DNA from: Bacteroidetes bacterium ADurb.Bin145
GTDB lineage: Bacteria; Bacteroidota; Bacteroidia; Bacteroidales; VadinHA17
Length of the DNA stretch: 63,037 nucleotides
Direction of reading: 5' to 3'
NCBI GenBank assembly: GCA_002070505.1
Contig: MWDJ01000017.1
Span: 1 to 63,037 of the forward strand
Shown: positions 18,185-27,162 of the stretch, piece after piece
Layout of the letters: each line of letters begins with the position of its first letter
Numbering within the stretch: the first letter of the stretch is position 1
The notes under the pieces: model-generated
Seen by the model: only the letters and a program-made list of their open reading frames with translations
Database searches by the model: none
Told to the model about the DNA's origin: nothing
Translations under genes and position numbers: made by a program

Positions 18185-20131
18185 TTATTCCATCCTGGTT
18201 ATCCTTTGGTCAACAGGCTGATCGATTATTATCGGAACTTTTTCAACAATTGTGCTCGTAGGGTCAAGCTGGAGTGACTTCTCTTCTGGCAGGCTCAGAC
18301 GACGGGCCAGATTTCGCAGAGTAAGGATGACATTTTCATTTTTGCTGAGCTTGTAATCCCTTATCATTATTCTGTCAATCAGCACAAACTTAAAATCAGC
18401 CGGGAAATTGTATTTCTTTAAAGTCGTATAACTGCTCTCAAGAGCGATCTCTTTTGATTTTACAAGGTCTTCTATAACCTCCCTGAAGTACAGGTTGATC
18501 TTTGGATCAATCTTAAAACCCAGATGAAAATCAATCCTTATCAGTATCCCGGGTATGATCTGATTTACTTTATACTCAAACTGATAGGGATCATTCGTAC
18601 GGTCGACATGAATAAGCCAGTAAGTATCTGCTCTCTTTGGCTGTTTACTGAAGATTGAATAGATGACTTTTGATTCAACCTGGTCAATGCGGTTCGCTTT
18701 TATAATGTAGACAAGATTGGTTGCCATTTTGGGGACTGTTTTGTCATCACGGAGCTCCCTGAACAAGTCCATATAATCACTGAGATTGATAAATGTAATA
18801 TGACGGTTTTTGATCTTTCGACCGAAATACCATCCGTACATTATAAGGAAATAAACTGCTGCAAGCAGAAGGGTGAACCACCCGCCATATACGAATTTAT
18901 GGAGGTTTGCAATGAGAAAGCTGACTTCGATCGTAAGAAAGACAACCATGAACAGTATAGCTATCCTGCGCTTAAGCCCCTGCTGATAGAGGTAGTGTGA
19001 TAAAAGCAGGGTGGTCATTATCATTGTTATTGTTATCGCAAGTCCATATGCAGCTTCCATGTTTGATGATTTTCTGAAGAATATCACAACAAGACTGCAG
19101 AAAATCCAAAGAAAATAATTCACAGAAGGAATATATACCTGCCCTTTGACAAGGGTCGGATTCAGTATTCTTACGTTAGGCCAGAAATTAAGAGAGACAG
19201 CTTCACTTATCAGTGTAAAAGATCCGCTTATAAGAGCCTGACTGGCAATAATTGCTGCTGCTGTGGAAATAATCACTCCCGGCAGCAGGAACCATCCGGG
19301 CATCATTGAGAAAAAAGGAGTTGCATAGGAGCCCGGAATATGATGCAGCATCAGCCATGCTCCCTGACCGAAATAGTTGATTACAAGTGCTGTTTTAACA
19401 AATATCCATGTAATACGGATATTAGTCCTGCCGCAATGTCCAAGGTCAGAATACAGGGCTTCAGCTCCTGTAGTACACAGGAATACAGCACCAAGCAGGA
19501 TAAAGCCTTGCGGGACCTCCGTAAGGAAGCGGAAGGCATACACAGGGTTTAGCGCAGCCAGGATCTTTGGATAATGGATAATCTGGGAGAAACCCAGTAT
19601 TCCAAGCATCATAAACCATAAAACCATTATTGGTCCGAACGAAATTCCGACAAAATTAGTCCCGAATTGCTGGATGAAGAAGAGAACTGCAAAGATGATC
19701 AGAACAATCGGGACAACCGGAATCTCATTATTGAAAAGCTGAAGTCCTTCGATTGATGACGTAACAGTTATGGCCGGTGTGATAACACCATCAGCCAGCA
19801 AAGCTCCTCCGCCTATCATTGTTAAAAAGGCGGCCCAGGCATTTTTATGACGGATCAGGGCAAAAAGCGCAAAGATACCACCCTCTCCCTTATTATCTGC
19901 ATTTAAGGTTACCAGCACATATTTTATTGTCGTCTGGAGAGTAAGCGTCCAGAAAACACAGGATAAGGCTCCAAAGACCAGAAGCTCACTGAAAGTATCA
20001 GAGCCTTCTGTAACAGCTTTGATAGTGTAAAGAGGACTGGTACCAATATCACCATATACAATTCCCAGAGTAACAAGTAATCCGGCAAATGAGAGTTTCT
20101 TAATATCAGAGTTCTTTTCAGGTTCTTTCAT
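18185..20131 (-). CDS. kup: Kup potassium uptake protein (second tandem copy)
   Basis: This 648-residue potassium transporter of the Kup/HAK/KT family is a proton-coupled K+ symporter with about 12 membrane segments. The N-terminal GIVYGDIGTSPLYTI signature, the membrane block GEGGIFALFALIRH and ADGVITPAITVTSSIEGL are typical. The C-terminal soluble domain (from about residue 440) is present in full length. The copy upstream (20192-22153) is a close paralogue, 60 bp away on the same strand, so the pair is an old tandem duplication transcribed together, with this copy second. Differences are spread throughout rather than clustered. Confidence 0.95.
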   Translation of the reverse strand: MKEPEKNSDIKKLSFAGLLVTLGIVYGDIGTSPLYTIKAVTEGSDTFSELLVFGALSCVFWTLTLQTTIKYVLVTLNADNKGEGGIFALFALIRHKNAWAAFLTMIGGGALLADGVITPAITVTSSIEGLQLFNNEIPVVPIVLIIFAVLFFIQQFGTNFVGISFGPIMVLWFMMLGILGFSQIIHYPKILAALNPVYAFRFLTEVPQGFILLGAVFLCTTGAEALYSDLGHCGRTNIRITWIFVKTALVINYFGQGAWLMLHHIPGSYATPFFSMMPGWFLLPGVIISTAAAIIASQALISGSFTLISEAVSLNFWPNVRILNPTLVKGQVYIPSVNYFLWIFCSLVVIFFRKSSNMEAAYGLAITITMIMTTLLLSHYLYQQGLKRRIAILFMVVFLTIEVSFLIANLHKFVYGGWFTLLLAAVYFLIMYGWYFGRKIKNRHITFINLSDYMDLFRELRDDKTVPKMATNLVYIIKANRIDQVESKVIYSIFSKQPKRADTYWLIHVDRTNDPYQFEYKVNQIIPGILIRIDFHLGFKIDPKINLYFREVIEDLVKSKEIALESSYTTLKKYNFPADFKFVLIDRIMIRDYKLSKNENVILTLRNLARRLSLPEEKSLQLDPTSTIVEKVPIIIDQPVDQRITRME

Positions 20132-20191
20132 TCTTAACCGCTACGGGACTTTTAATCAAAATATTTAAACCATGAAATCTCAAATGGTTTT

Positions 20192-22153
20192 TCAGGTTAC
20201 GCGTTTGATCCTGTAAGCGACTGGTTGATCAATTATAATAGGTACCTGCTCTACAATCGTATTTGTAGGATCAAGATTCATAGTCCTGAGATCAGTTATG
20301 CTGAGTTTTCTCACAAGGCTGTTAAGTGAGAGTATAAAACTCTCTGCGTTAGAGAGTTTATTGTCACGAGACATAATCCTGTCAATCAGGATGAACTTGA
20401 AATCACCTTCAAAATTATGTCTCCTAAGCGAATCATAGCTGCTATGCAGCGAAATCTCGCCCGATGCCTTAAGGTCTTCCAGCACCTCTTTGAAGTAAAG
20501 GTTGATCTTCGGAATTACTTTAAAACCAATATGAAAATCGACTCTTATCAGGACTCCGGGAATGATCTGCTTAACCTGATATTTAAAGCTGTTTGGCTCA
20601 TTAACTTTATTGACATGCAGGAACCAGTAAGTGTCGGCCCGTTTTGGCTGTTTATGAAAAATCGAATATATCACTTTCGATTCCACCTGGTCGTGCCTGT
20701 TTGCACGGATGACATAAACGAGGTTGGTTGCAAAACGGGGTACTGACTCATCTTTACTGAGATCTCTGAGTGCATCGAGGTATTTATCAAGATCTGCAAA
20801 TGTAATGTAGCGGTTTTTTATCTTCCTCCCGTAATACCATCCGTACATAACAAGAAAGTATAGAGAAGCCAGTATAAGGGCGAACCAGCCTCCGTTTTTG
20901 AATTTGTAAAGATTGGCTATGAGAAATCCTCCCTCAATTGTAATGAATATCATAAACAACAGCAATACGACCCTGTGATTGATTCCTTTCTGGAAAAGAT
21001 AGAAGGAAAGAAGCAGGGTGGTCATTATTTCAGCTATGTTTATTGCCAGTCCGTAAGCGGCATTCATGTTTGATGATTCCTTGAAAAATAAAACTGTAAG
21101 GCTGCAGGCGATCCAGAGGAACCAGTTTACACCGGGCAGATATACCTGTCCTCTCACCCATGTTGGATAAAGGACTCTCATCTTGGGCCAGAAATTGAGT
21201 GAAATTGCCTCGCTTATCAGAGTGTAAGATCCCGTTATTATGGCCTGACTGGCTATAATAGCTGCTGACGTGGCCAGAATGACACCAGGGATCAGGAACC
21301 ACCTTGGCATTATCTCAAAGAACGGATTTACATAGAACCCCGTTTCAAAATTCATCATGAGCCAGGCTCCCTGTCCGAAATAGTTCAGAAGAAGGGCAGT
21401 TTTTACAAATCCCCAGGTAACCCTTATGTTCGTCTTCCCGCAATGGCCAAGATCTGCATACAATGCTTCTGCACCCGTGGTACAGAGAAAAACGGCTCCC
21501 AGTAAGATAAATCCTCCGGGATATTCTGCAAGGAAACGGTAAGCATAGGCCGGATTCGCTGCTTTAAGAATATCAGGGTATAAAATCAATTGCGATAATC
21601 CCAGGATACTCAGCGTAAGGAACCATATGATCATTATCGGACCGAATGATTTCCCGACGAAATTGGTGCCGAACTGCTGAATGAAAAAAAGAACCGTCAG
21701 AATGCAGAGTACGATGGGAACTACCGGCATATCAGGGCGATAAAGCTTTAATCCCTCAATTGATGAAGTGACAGTGATCGCCGGGGTTATTACTCCATCG
21801 GCAAGAAGAGCTGCCGCACCTATCATTGTCAGAATTGCCGCCCAGGAACTTTTTTCTTTAATCAGAGCTATCAACGCAAAGATACCGCCTTCACCGTTAT
21901 TGTCAGCCGTTAGCGCTATTATAACATATTTTACTGTGGTTGAAAGAGTTAAGGTCCAGAAAATACAGGACAAGCCTCCGTAGATCAATAACTCGTTGAA
22001 GTTATCCTTTCCCCCTGTTATTATAGCCCTTAGAGTATAAAGAGGACTGGTGCCAAGGTCTCCAAATACTATCCCAAGCGCAATTACAGCACCAATGAGA
22101 GAAAACTTCTTAATTTCAGAATCAGATTCTGTAATCCCCGTTTTCCAGTCCAT
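20192..22153 (-). CDS. kup: Kup potassium uptake protein (first tandem copy)
   Basis: This is a 653-residue Kup/HAK/KT potassium transporter. It carries GIVFGDLGTSPLYTLRA, GEGGIFALIALIKE and ADGVITPAITVTSSIEGLKL, and has about 12 membrane helices followed by a soluble C-terminal domain ending in EQVPIIIDQPVAYRIKR, almost the same ending as in its paralogue. It is the promoter-proximal copy; a TAACTTTG -7 box lies at 22184-22191 on this strand. Kup proteins supply K+ under acidic or low-potassium conditions. Having two neighbours may give different affinities, which the sequence alone cannot show. Confidence 0.95.
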   Translation of the reverse strand: MDWKTGITESDSEIKKFSLIGAVIALGIVFGDLGTSPLYTLRAIITGGKDNFNELLIYGGLSCIFWTLTLSTTVKYVIIALTADNNGEGGIFALIALIKEKSSWAAILTMIGAAALLADGVITPAITVTSSIEGLKLYRPDMPVVPIVLCILTVLFFIQQFGTNFVGKSFGPIMIIWFLTLSILGLSQLILYPDILKAANPAYAYRFLAEYPGGFILLGAVFLCTTGAEALYADLGHCGKTNIRVTWGFVKTALLLNYFGQGAWLMMNFETGFYVNPFFEIMPRWFLIPGVILATSAAIIASQAIITGSYTLISEAISLNFWPKMRVLYPTWVRGQVYLPGVNWFLWIACSLTVLFFKESSNMNAAYGLAINIAEIMTTLLLSFYLFQKGINHRVVLLLFMIFITIEGGFLIANLYKFKNGGWFALILASLYFLVMYGWYYGRKIKNRYITFADLDKYLDALRDLSKDESVPRFATNLVYVIRANRHDQVESKVIYSIFHKQPKRADTYWFLHVNKVNEPNSFKYQVKQIIPGVLIRVDFHIGFKVIPKINLYFKEVLEDLKASGEISLHSSYDSLRRHNFEGDFKFILIDRIMSRDNKLSNAESFILSLNSLVRKLSITDLRTMNLDPTNTIVEQVPIIIDQPVAYRIKRVT

Positions 22154-22183
22154 CTGTTATGTAAAAGGTTTACGGAAAGTCGA

Positions 22184-22208
22184 CAAAGTTATAAATATTT
22201 TATCTTTG
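22184..22208. promoter_or_regulatory. overlapping divergent promoter -7 boxes for kup and capA-like gene
   Basis: Two boxes fit the Bacteroidetes -7 consensus TAnnTTTG. TAACTTTG is on the reverse strand at 22184-22191 (31 bp before the kup ATG). TATCTTTG is on the forward strand at 22201-22208 (31 bp before the capA-like ATG). They are only nine bases apart, so polymerases on the two promoters would compete. Clear TTTG -33 boxes are not seen for either, so strength is uncertain. Confidence 0.5.
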
Positions 22209-22239
22209 TGGCTTCAATGTCCTTGATAAAAACCAAAAC

Positions 22240-23379
22240 ATGCAATTTAAAACATATATAGCTATACTTCTCTTTTTCAAAGTGATTACACTTCAGGGAC
22301 AGCTGACAGGCTCATATGGTGAGAAGATAACATTATTGTTCATTGGGGACATTATGGGACATGACACGCAGATATGGTCTGCTGAAAACCGGGAAACCAG
22401 GCAGTATGACTATAATGATGTCTTTGACTACATCAGAAGTGAGATAAGCGAAACAGATCTTTCCTTTGCCAACCTCGAAGTGACATTGGCCGGTCCTCCA
22501 TATAAAGGCTATCCACAGTTCAGCTCTCCGGCTGCACTTGCTGTTGCCTGCCGGAATGCCGGAGTTGACTGCCTTGTTACTGCCAACAATCATTCTATCG
22601 ACAGGGGTTTAGATGGCATCAACCGGACTATCATGAGACTCGACAGCATTGGAATGCCTCATACCGGAACATTTGTGAACAGTTCAGCCAGGGATTCCCT
22701 CCAGCCCCTGATATTAAAAAGTAACGGAATATCGCTTGCACTTCTTAATTATACCTATGGGACCAACGGTATAAGGATCCCTGAACCTGCTATTGTGAAT
22801 ATGCTGAACAAAGATCTTATTTCCAGCGATATAGAAAAAGCTAAATTAAAGAAACCTGATATTATTGTATTATCCCTGCACTGGGGCACTGAATATGATA
22901 CCATACCCTCCAGGGAACAGGCTCTTCTGGCAGATTATTTCTTTTCAAAAGGTGTGGACCTTATTATCGGCTCTCATCCGCATGTACTTCAGAAGATGGT
23001 CTGGTACAGAAATGGAGAGACTCATGCTGGCAAGGCACTGGTCTATTCTCTGGGGAATTTTGTATCCAATCAGAGAAAACCAAAAACTGATGGGGGAGCA
23101 ATGGTCAGAATAGAAATGACAAGGCAGGGTGGTTCATTCAAAGTTTCTGAATCAGGCTATTATCTTACATGGGTCTACACACCTGTAGTAAATTACAGAA
23201 CTAAGTTCTATATCCTTCCATGCTCAAAATTTGAGGATAAGCCTGAATTCTTTTCTAAGCCTGAAGAGTATCAGCAGATGAAGAAATTCATAACGGATTC
23301 AAGGCGTTTTCTTAAGGAACAGAATCTCAGCGTAAATGAATATCTGTTTAAGGGAGACAGGTGGACTCTCAGTGATTAA
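22240..23379 (+). CDS. CapA-family putative metallophosphatase
   Basis: This 379-residue protein of the CapA/PGA_cap family has a calcineurin-like metallophosphatase fold named after poly-gamma-glutamate synthesis in Bacillus. A signal-like N-terminus (about 20 residues) precedes the metal-binding motifs TLLFIGDIMGHDTQ, FANLEVTL, TANNHSIDRG, LSLHWGTEY and GSHPHVLQ, which appear in the order expected. The protein is probably periplasmic or surface-facing. No capB or capC is nearby, so a role in poly-glutamate is doubtful and the true substrate is unknown. It is transcribed divergently from the kup pair. Confidence 0.85.
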   Translation: MQFKTYIAILLFFKVITLQGQLTGSYGEKITLLFIGDIMGHDTQIWSAENRETRQYDYNDVFDYIRSEISETDLSFANLEVTLAGPPYKGYPQFSSPAALAVACRNAGVDCLVTANNHSIDRGLDGINRTIMRLDSIGMPHTGTFVNSSARDSLQPLILKSNGISLALLNYTYGTNGIRIPEPAIVNMLNKDLISSDIEKAKLKKPDIIVLSLHWGTEYDTIPSREQALLADYFFSKGVDLIIGSHPHVLQKMVWYRNGETHAGKALVYSLGNFVSNQRKPKTDGGAMVRIEMTRQGGSFKVSESGYYLTWVYTPVVNYRTKFYILPCSKFEDKPEFFSKPEEYQQMKKFITDSRRFLKEQNLSVNEYLFKGDRWTLSD

Positions 23380-23511
23380 GGATTATTCATTCCCTATTTT
23401 AACACTGATTAACATTTAAATCATCAATTATTTCAGGTGTTAAATGTAATATATCAATTTTTATGGATATAATTGCATTTTGTTTAAGTTCACACGATTG
23501 TTAAAAAAGGT
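23380..23511 (+). promoter_or_regulatory. intergenic region with an 8-bp inverted repeat upstream of the metal-transporter-like gene
   Basis: ACATTTAA at 23412-23419 is mirrored by TTAAATGT at 23440-23447, with 20 bp between the arms. The arrangement could be a dimeric repressor site (for example a metal regulator) in front of the His-rich transporter gene. AT-rich 8-mers recur by chance in such DNA, so this is a weak call. Confidence 0.25.
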
Positions 23512-24222
23512 ATGAACGATTCTATAACTCTTCTTTCTGCAACAGCCGTATCAATTGGATTCCTGCATACTCTCCTGGGGCCTGATCACTATCTGCCATT
23601 CATTGTTCTCAGTGAAGCTAAGAAATGGACGGTCAGGAAGACGATGCTCATTACTTTTCTGTGCGGAATAGGTCATGTACTGAGCTCAGTTGTGCTTGGC
23701 TTACTTGGAATAGGGATCGGTATTGAACTTAAGAAGCTTGTCGCAATAGAATCTTTCAGAGGAAATATAGCTGCCTGGCTCTTCATTGCCTTTGGACTTG
23801 TTTATATGATCATCAGCATACGTAATCTGATCAGGAACAAGAAACATCACCATTCCCATTTTCACTTCGGGGGAGAAAAACACGACCATGAGCATAATCA
23901 TCATGAGGAACATGCCCATATCCACGACAGGGAAGTTGTCAAAACAACTCCATGGATACTGTTCCTGATATTTGTTTTCGGTCCCTGTGAACCGCTGATA
24001 CCGATACTCATGTACCCTGCAGCCCAGAATAATATTTCAGGAACCGTTTTTGTTGCTCTTCTCTTTTCAGTGGTTACGATTGCAACAATGATGTCTGTTG
24101 TACTTGTTTTCAAGCTGGGACTGAACAAAATAAACATTAAACCACTTGAGAAATACAATCACCTTATAGCTGGTTCTGTAATTCTCATGTCAGGTCTCGC
24201 TATTCAGTTCCTGGGTCTGTAA
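23512..24222 (+). CDS. UreH/NicO-like membrane protein with His-rich loop (putative Ni/Co transporter)
   Basis: This is a 236-residue protein with six predicted membrane segments, resembling the UreH/SodT/NicO-type metal exporters and importers. The first helix holds His19-x5-Asp25-His26 (in GFLHTLLGPDHYLPF), the metal-binding signature of these families. A cytoplasmic loop (about residues 113-146) is packed with histidines, including KHHHSHFHFGG, HDHEHNHHEEH and AHIHD, and so probably binds Ni, Co or Zn. A second conserved block is FVFGPCEPLIPILMYP. Direction and metal are not determinable. A nickel enzyme (LarA) is encoded 20 kb away, which gives a possible but unproven link. Confidence 0.75.
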   Translation: MNDSITLLSATAVSIGFLHTLLGPDHYLPFIVLSEAKKWTVRKTMLITFLCGIGHVLSSVVLGLLGIGIGIELKKLVAIESFRGNIAAWLFIAFGLVYMIISIRNLIRNKKHHHSHFHFGGEKHDHEHNHHEEHAHIHDREVVKTTPWILFLIFVFGPCEPLIPILMYPAAQNNISGTVFVALLFSVVTIATMMSVVLVFKLGLNKINIKPLEKYNHLIAGSVILMSGLAIQFLGL

Positions 24223-24298
24223 AATAATCCTGATATCGGGCAATTTTCTGCTATTTGATTAATAATTATTAGATTTGTTGTCAATTAAGTATCTATTT

Positions 24299-24943
24299 AT
24301 GGTTTACGATTATAACACGCAGAGGAAAAGGATGGCATTACCTGAATATGGCAGGAATGTGCAGAAAATGGTCGATCATATCAAAACTATCGGAGACAGG
24401 AATGAAAGGAACCGTGCAGCGCGGACTATTATTCAGATCATGGGAAATCTCAATCCTCATCTGCGTGATGAAGGCGATTTCAAGCATAAATTATGGGATC
24501 ATTTGGCCCTGATTGCTAATTTTGATCTCGATATTGATTCTCCTTATCCAATACCTGAGCCTACAAAGTTCGTCGAAAAGCCAAGGCAGGTACCATATCA
24601 ACAGGGAAATATAAAATTCCTGCACTATGGAAGGATTGTCGAACTTATGATTGATGCTGCATCAAAACTCAAGGACGGTGATGAAAAAGAATATCTCACT
24701 ACCTTGATTGTCAATCAGATGAAAAAATCATATGTTACATGGAACAGAAGCCAGGTAGCCGATGAGGTAATAATAAGTGATCTGAATTATCTTTCGGGAG
24801 GTAAGCTGAAAATAACAGAAGGTGTAAAGATCCTTGAAGTCAAGGAATTACTCCCGCAGGCCAAGAAAAAGCCTCAGGGAAAGACTCAGAACAAGCAGCA
24901 GAACAAACATTACAACAAAAAGAAGGGACACAGCCGTCACTAA
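24299..24943 (+). CDS. DUF4290 protein
   Basis: This 214-residue Bacteroidota-specific protein carries the DUF4290 domain. The start is the ATG at 24299 (MVYDYNTQRKRMALPEYGRN), matching the family's usual beginning; the frame runs back to a TTG at 24275. The body contains MVDHIKTI, RNRAARTIIQIMGNLNPHLRD and KLWDHLALIA. The last 30 residues are rich in Lys, Gln, Asn and His (KKPQGKTQNKQQNKHYNKK), a basic disordered tail that could bind nucleic acid. Its stop overlaps the murA start in TAATG, so the two are translationally coupled. Function is unknown. Confidence 0.85.
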   Translation: MVYDYNTQRKRMALPEYGRNVQKMVDHIKTIGDRNERNRAARTIIQIMGNLNPHLRDEGDFKHKLWDHLALIANFDLDIDSPYPIPEPTKFVEKPRQVPYQQGNIKFLHYGRIVELMIDAASKLKDGDEKEYLTTLIVNQMKKSYVTWNRSQVADEVIISDLNYLSGGKLKITEGVKILEVKELLPQAKKKPQGKTQNKQQNKHYNKKKGHSRH

Positions 24944-26247
24944 TGGGAACCTTTATTGTCCAGGGAGGGAAACGTCTCAGTGGTGAAATTATACCGCAGG
25001 GAGCCAAGAATGAGGCTCTGCAAGTCATTTGTGCAACCTTGCTTACACCTGATAAGGTAACAATAAGGAACATCCCCGATATTGCTGATGTAGCAAAGAT
25101 AATGGAGCTTCTTGAGTGCATGGGGGTCACAATCACACGTGAATCAAGATCAACAATCACTTTCAAAGCCGGAAAATTAAACCTCGATTATCTCCAGACT
25201 ACTGAATTCAGGGATCAGAGTATGAGTCTGAGAGGATCGATAATGGTTGTCGGGCCCTTGCTGGCAAGATTCGGAATAGCTTTCATCCCCAAACCAGGAG
25301 GAGATAAAATAGGACGCCGAAGGGTTGATACTCATTTTATAGGTTTTCAGAAGCTTGGAGCGGTCTTTGAATTTGATGCTCCCGGACTGTTTTACAAAGT
25401 TGCAGCCTCCTCCCTGAAAGGCTCATACATTCATCTTGATGAAGCCTCGGTTACAGGAACTGCAAACATAATAATGGCTGCAGTTCTTGCAGAAGGAACT
25501 ACAACAATATACAATGCAGCCTGTGAACCTTATGTACAGCAGCTGTGTAAAATGCTCGTGATGATGGGTGCCAGGATTGACGGCATAGGATCAAATCTGC
25601 TGCATATACATGGAGTAAAAGAACTTGGAGGGTGTACGCATACAATACTGCCCGACATGATCGAAATCGGCTCTTTCATCGGTATGGCAGCAATGACCGG
25701 GTCGGAATTAACAATTAAGAACGTCTCTTACGAGAACCTGGGAATCATACCTGATTCATTCCGCCGTCTGGGAATAGATCTTGAAAGAAAGGGAGATGAT
25801 ATTTATATCCCGCACCAGGAACATTATGAAATTGAGACATTCATCGACGGGTCTATTATGGTCATAGCTGATGCTATCTGGCCCGGCCTTACTCCCGACC
25901 TGCTCAGTATCTTTCTTGTCACGGCAACCCAGGCGAAAGGCGCAGTCCTGATCCACCAGAAAATGTTCGAAAGCCGCCTCTTTTTCGTTGATAAACTGAT
26001 TGACATGGGAGCCCAGATTATCCTGTGCGATCCGCACCGTGCAACAGTCATTGGAATGGATAAAATGATCCGTCTCCGTGGTACAGTGATGACTTCTCCG
26101 GATATCCGTGCCGGTGTGGCTTTACTCATAGCGGCAATGTCAGCAGAAGGTCAGAGTATCATCCATAATATAGAACAAATCGACAGGGGCTACCAGGATA
26201 TCGATAAAAGGCTTAACGCACTCGGCGCGGATATAAAGCGAATTTAG
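24943..26247 (+). CDS. murA: UDP-N-acetylglucosamine 1-carboxyvinyltransferase
   Basis: This 434-residue enzyme catalyses the first committed step of peptidoglycan synthesis, transferring enolpyruvate from PEP to UDP-GlcNAc. Lys22-Asn23 (GAKNEAL) and the catalytic loop PGGDKIGRRRVDTHF are clear. In E. coli the loop residue is Cys115, the target of fosfomycin; here it is Asp121, which by established knowledge of Cys-to-Asp MurA keeps activity and gives intrinsic fosfomycin resistance. Later family blocks (EASVTGTANIIMAAVLAEG, DMIEIGSFIGMAA, DIRAGVALLIAAMSAEG) are intact. It is coupled to the DUF4290 gene through a TAATG overlap. Confidence 0.96.
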   Translation: MGTFIVQGGKRLSGEIIPQGAKNEALQVICATLLTPDKVTIRNIPDIADVAKIMELLECMGVTITRESRSTITFKAGKLNLDYLQTTEFRDQSMSLRGSIMVVGPLLARFGIAFIPKPGGDKIGRRRVDTHFIGFQKLGAVFEFDAPGLFYKVAASSLKGSYIHLDEASVTGTANIIMAAVLAEGTTTIYNAACEPYVQQLCKMLVMMGARIDGIGSNLLHIHGVKELGGCTHTILPDMIEIGSFIGMAAMTGSELTIKNVSYENLGIIPDSFRRLGIDLERKGDDIYIPHQEHYEIETFIDGSIMVIADAIWPGLTPDLLSIFLVTATQAKGAVLIHQKMFESRLFFVDKLIDMGAQIILCDPHRATVIGMDKMIRLRGTVMTSPDIRAGVALLIAAMSAEGQSIIHNIEQIDRGYQDIDKRLNALGADIKRI

Positions 26248-26304
26248 AAACGGCGCAACGGTGCAAGGGCGCAATGGCGGAAAGAAGCACAATCGAGATT
26301 CCCA

Positions 26305-26340
26305 CTCTTCAACGCTTCAACGCTTCAACCCCTTCAACTC
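26305..26340. repeat. short degenerate CTTCAACGC tandem repeat
   Basis: CTTCAACG recurs with a 9-bp period (CTTCAACGC, CTTCAACGC, CTTCAACC, then CTTCAACT) in the murA-grpE gap. The preceding bases hold a similar pattern of GCGCAA/GTGCAA words. The region is not plausible as coding. Such microrepeats are often seen in Bacteroidales intergenic DNA. Confidence 0.6.
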
Positions 26341-26401
26341 TGCACTTACCCACCTGCCAGTCCTCCGGTCACAATCCATGCCACTAAACCAGATTATATT
26401 C

Positions 26402-26442
26402 TGTCAAAATGTCAATATTTCCTCATTGGCAGGTAATTTGCT
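26402..26442 (+). promoter_or_regulatory. sigma-54-like promoter with paired TGTCA boxes upstream of grpE
   Basis: TTGGCAGGTAATTTGCT (26426-26442) has GG-N10-GC, the defining -24/-12 spacing of sigma-54 promoters, and matches the consensus TGGCAC-N5-TTGC closely. Two TGTCA boxes at 26402-26406 and 26410-26414 lie in direct orientation 8 bp apart, and the second ends 13 bp before the -24 GG. The same layout, with the same 13-bp gap, occurs upstream of hsp20 (44049-44088). The grpE ATG is 35 bp after the -12 GC. Assignment to RpoN is inference from the motif. Confidence 0.6.
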
Positions 26443-26475
26443 GTTCAGAGGATATCAATCGATTAATTATAGGTG

Positions 26476-27117
26476 ATGGTTAAAAAGAAAACTCATGACG
26501 AGGCTGACGCCGTGAAGGATAAACACATTGAAACATCTGAAAATAAGGATAATAAAAGCGAAAAGGAGGTTGGCACCGATACAAAGGATGAGTCTGTTAC
26601 TGACAAATCCGGGAAACTCTCTGATAAATCTGCAGAGGATAAGACAGTAACTCCTGACAAAGTTGTCGCTGAAGAAAAGTCAATAGAAGAAAAACTGGCA
26701 GAAATGCAGGATAAATATTTACGGCTTTCTGCCGAATTCGATAATTACAGGAAACGCACTCTCCGGGAGAAGATAGATCTTACGAAATATGCTGCTGAAG
26801 AGATACTTCTGAAGATACTTCCCGTGATGGATGACTTTGAAAGAGCTCTCTCTCATATTGATGTAAGTCAGGATTGTAGTGCGGTTAAAGAGGGACTGGA
26901 TCTTATTTACAGTAAATTCAGTGAATTTCTGAAGCAGCAGGGTGTAAAGGAGGTTGATGCTCTTAATTGTCCTTTTAATTTTGAATTACACGATGCGGTT
27001 GCAAAAATTCCTGTGCAGGAAGAAGAAAAGAAGGGAAAAAATGTGGAAGTCATATTGAAAGGTTATTACCTTAATGAAAAGGTGATCAGACATTCCAAGG
27101 TTGTAGTGGGAGAATAG
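26476..27117 (+). CDS. grpE: nucleotide exchange factor GrpE
   Basis: This 213-residue co-chaperone releases ADP from DnaK. About the first 70 residues are a highly charged, probably disordered Lys/Glu/Asp-rich extension. They are followed by the long coiled coil (EEKLAEMQDKYLRLSAEFDNYRKRT) and the beta domain (VKEVDALNCPFNFELHDAVAKIPV ... VILKGYYLNEKVIRHSKVVVGE). The start is placed at the ATG at 26476 after AGGTG; an in-frame GTG immediately precedes it. It lies 45 bp before dnaJ, and dnaK is not in the window. A sigma-54-like promoter precedes it. Confidence 0.96.
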   Translation: MVKKKTHDEADAVKDKHIETSENKDNKSEKEVGTDTKDESVTDKSGKLSDKSAEDKTVTPDKVVAEEKSIEEKLAEMQDKYLRLSAEFDNYRKRTLREKIDLTKYAAEEILLKILPVMDDFERALSHIDVSQDCSAVKEGLDLIYSKFSEFLKQQGVKEVDALNCPFNFELHDAVAKIPVQEEEKKGKNVEVILKGYYLNEKVIRHSKVVVGE

Positions 27118-27162
27118 GCTAGATACTTGCCTGACAGAAGCATCAGCCAAATAGGATAATAA

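Noticed and set aside
22240-23379. Poly-gamma-glutamate capsule locus based on the CapA-like gene
   Set aside because: No capB, capC or capD homologue is adjacent, and CapA-family proteins occur widely without capsule genes.
26261-26476. A 71-codon open frame between murA and grpE
   Set aside because: The DNA is made of short repeats plus the grpE promoter elements, and the translation has no protein-like character.
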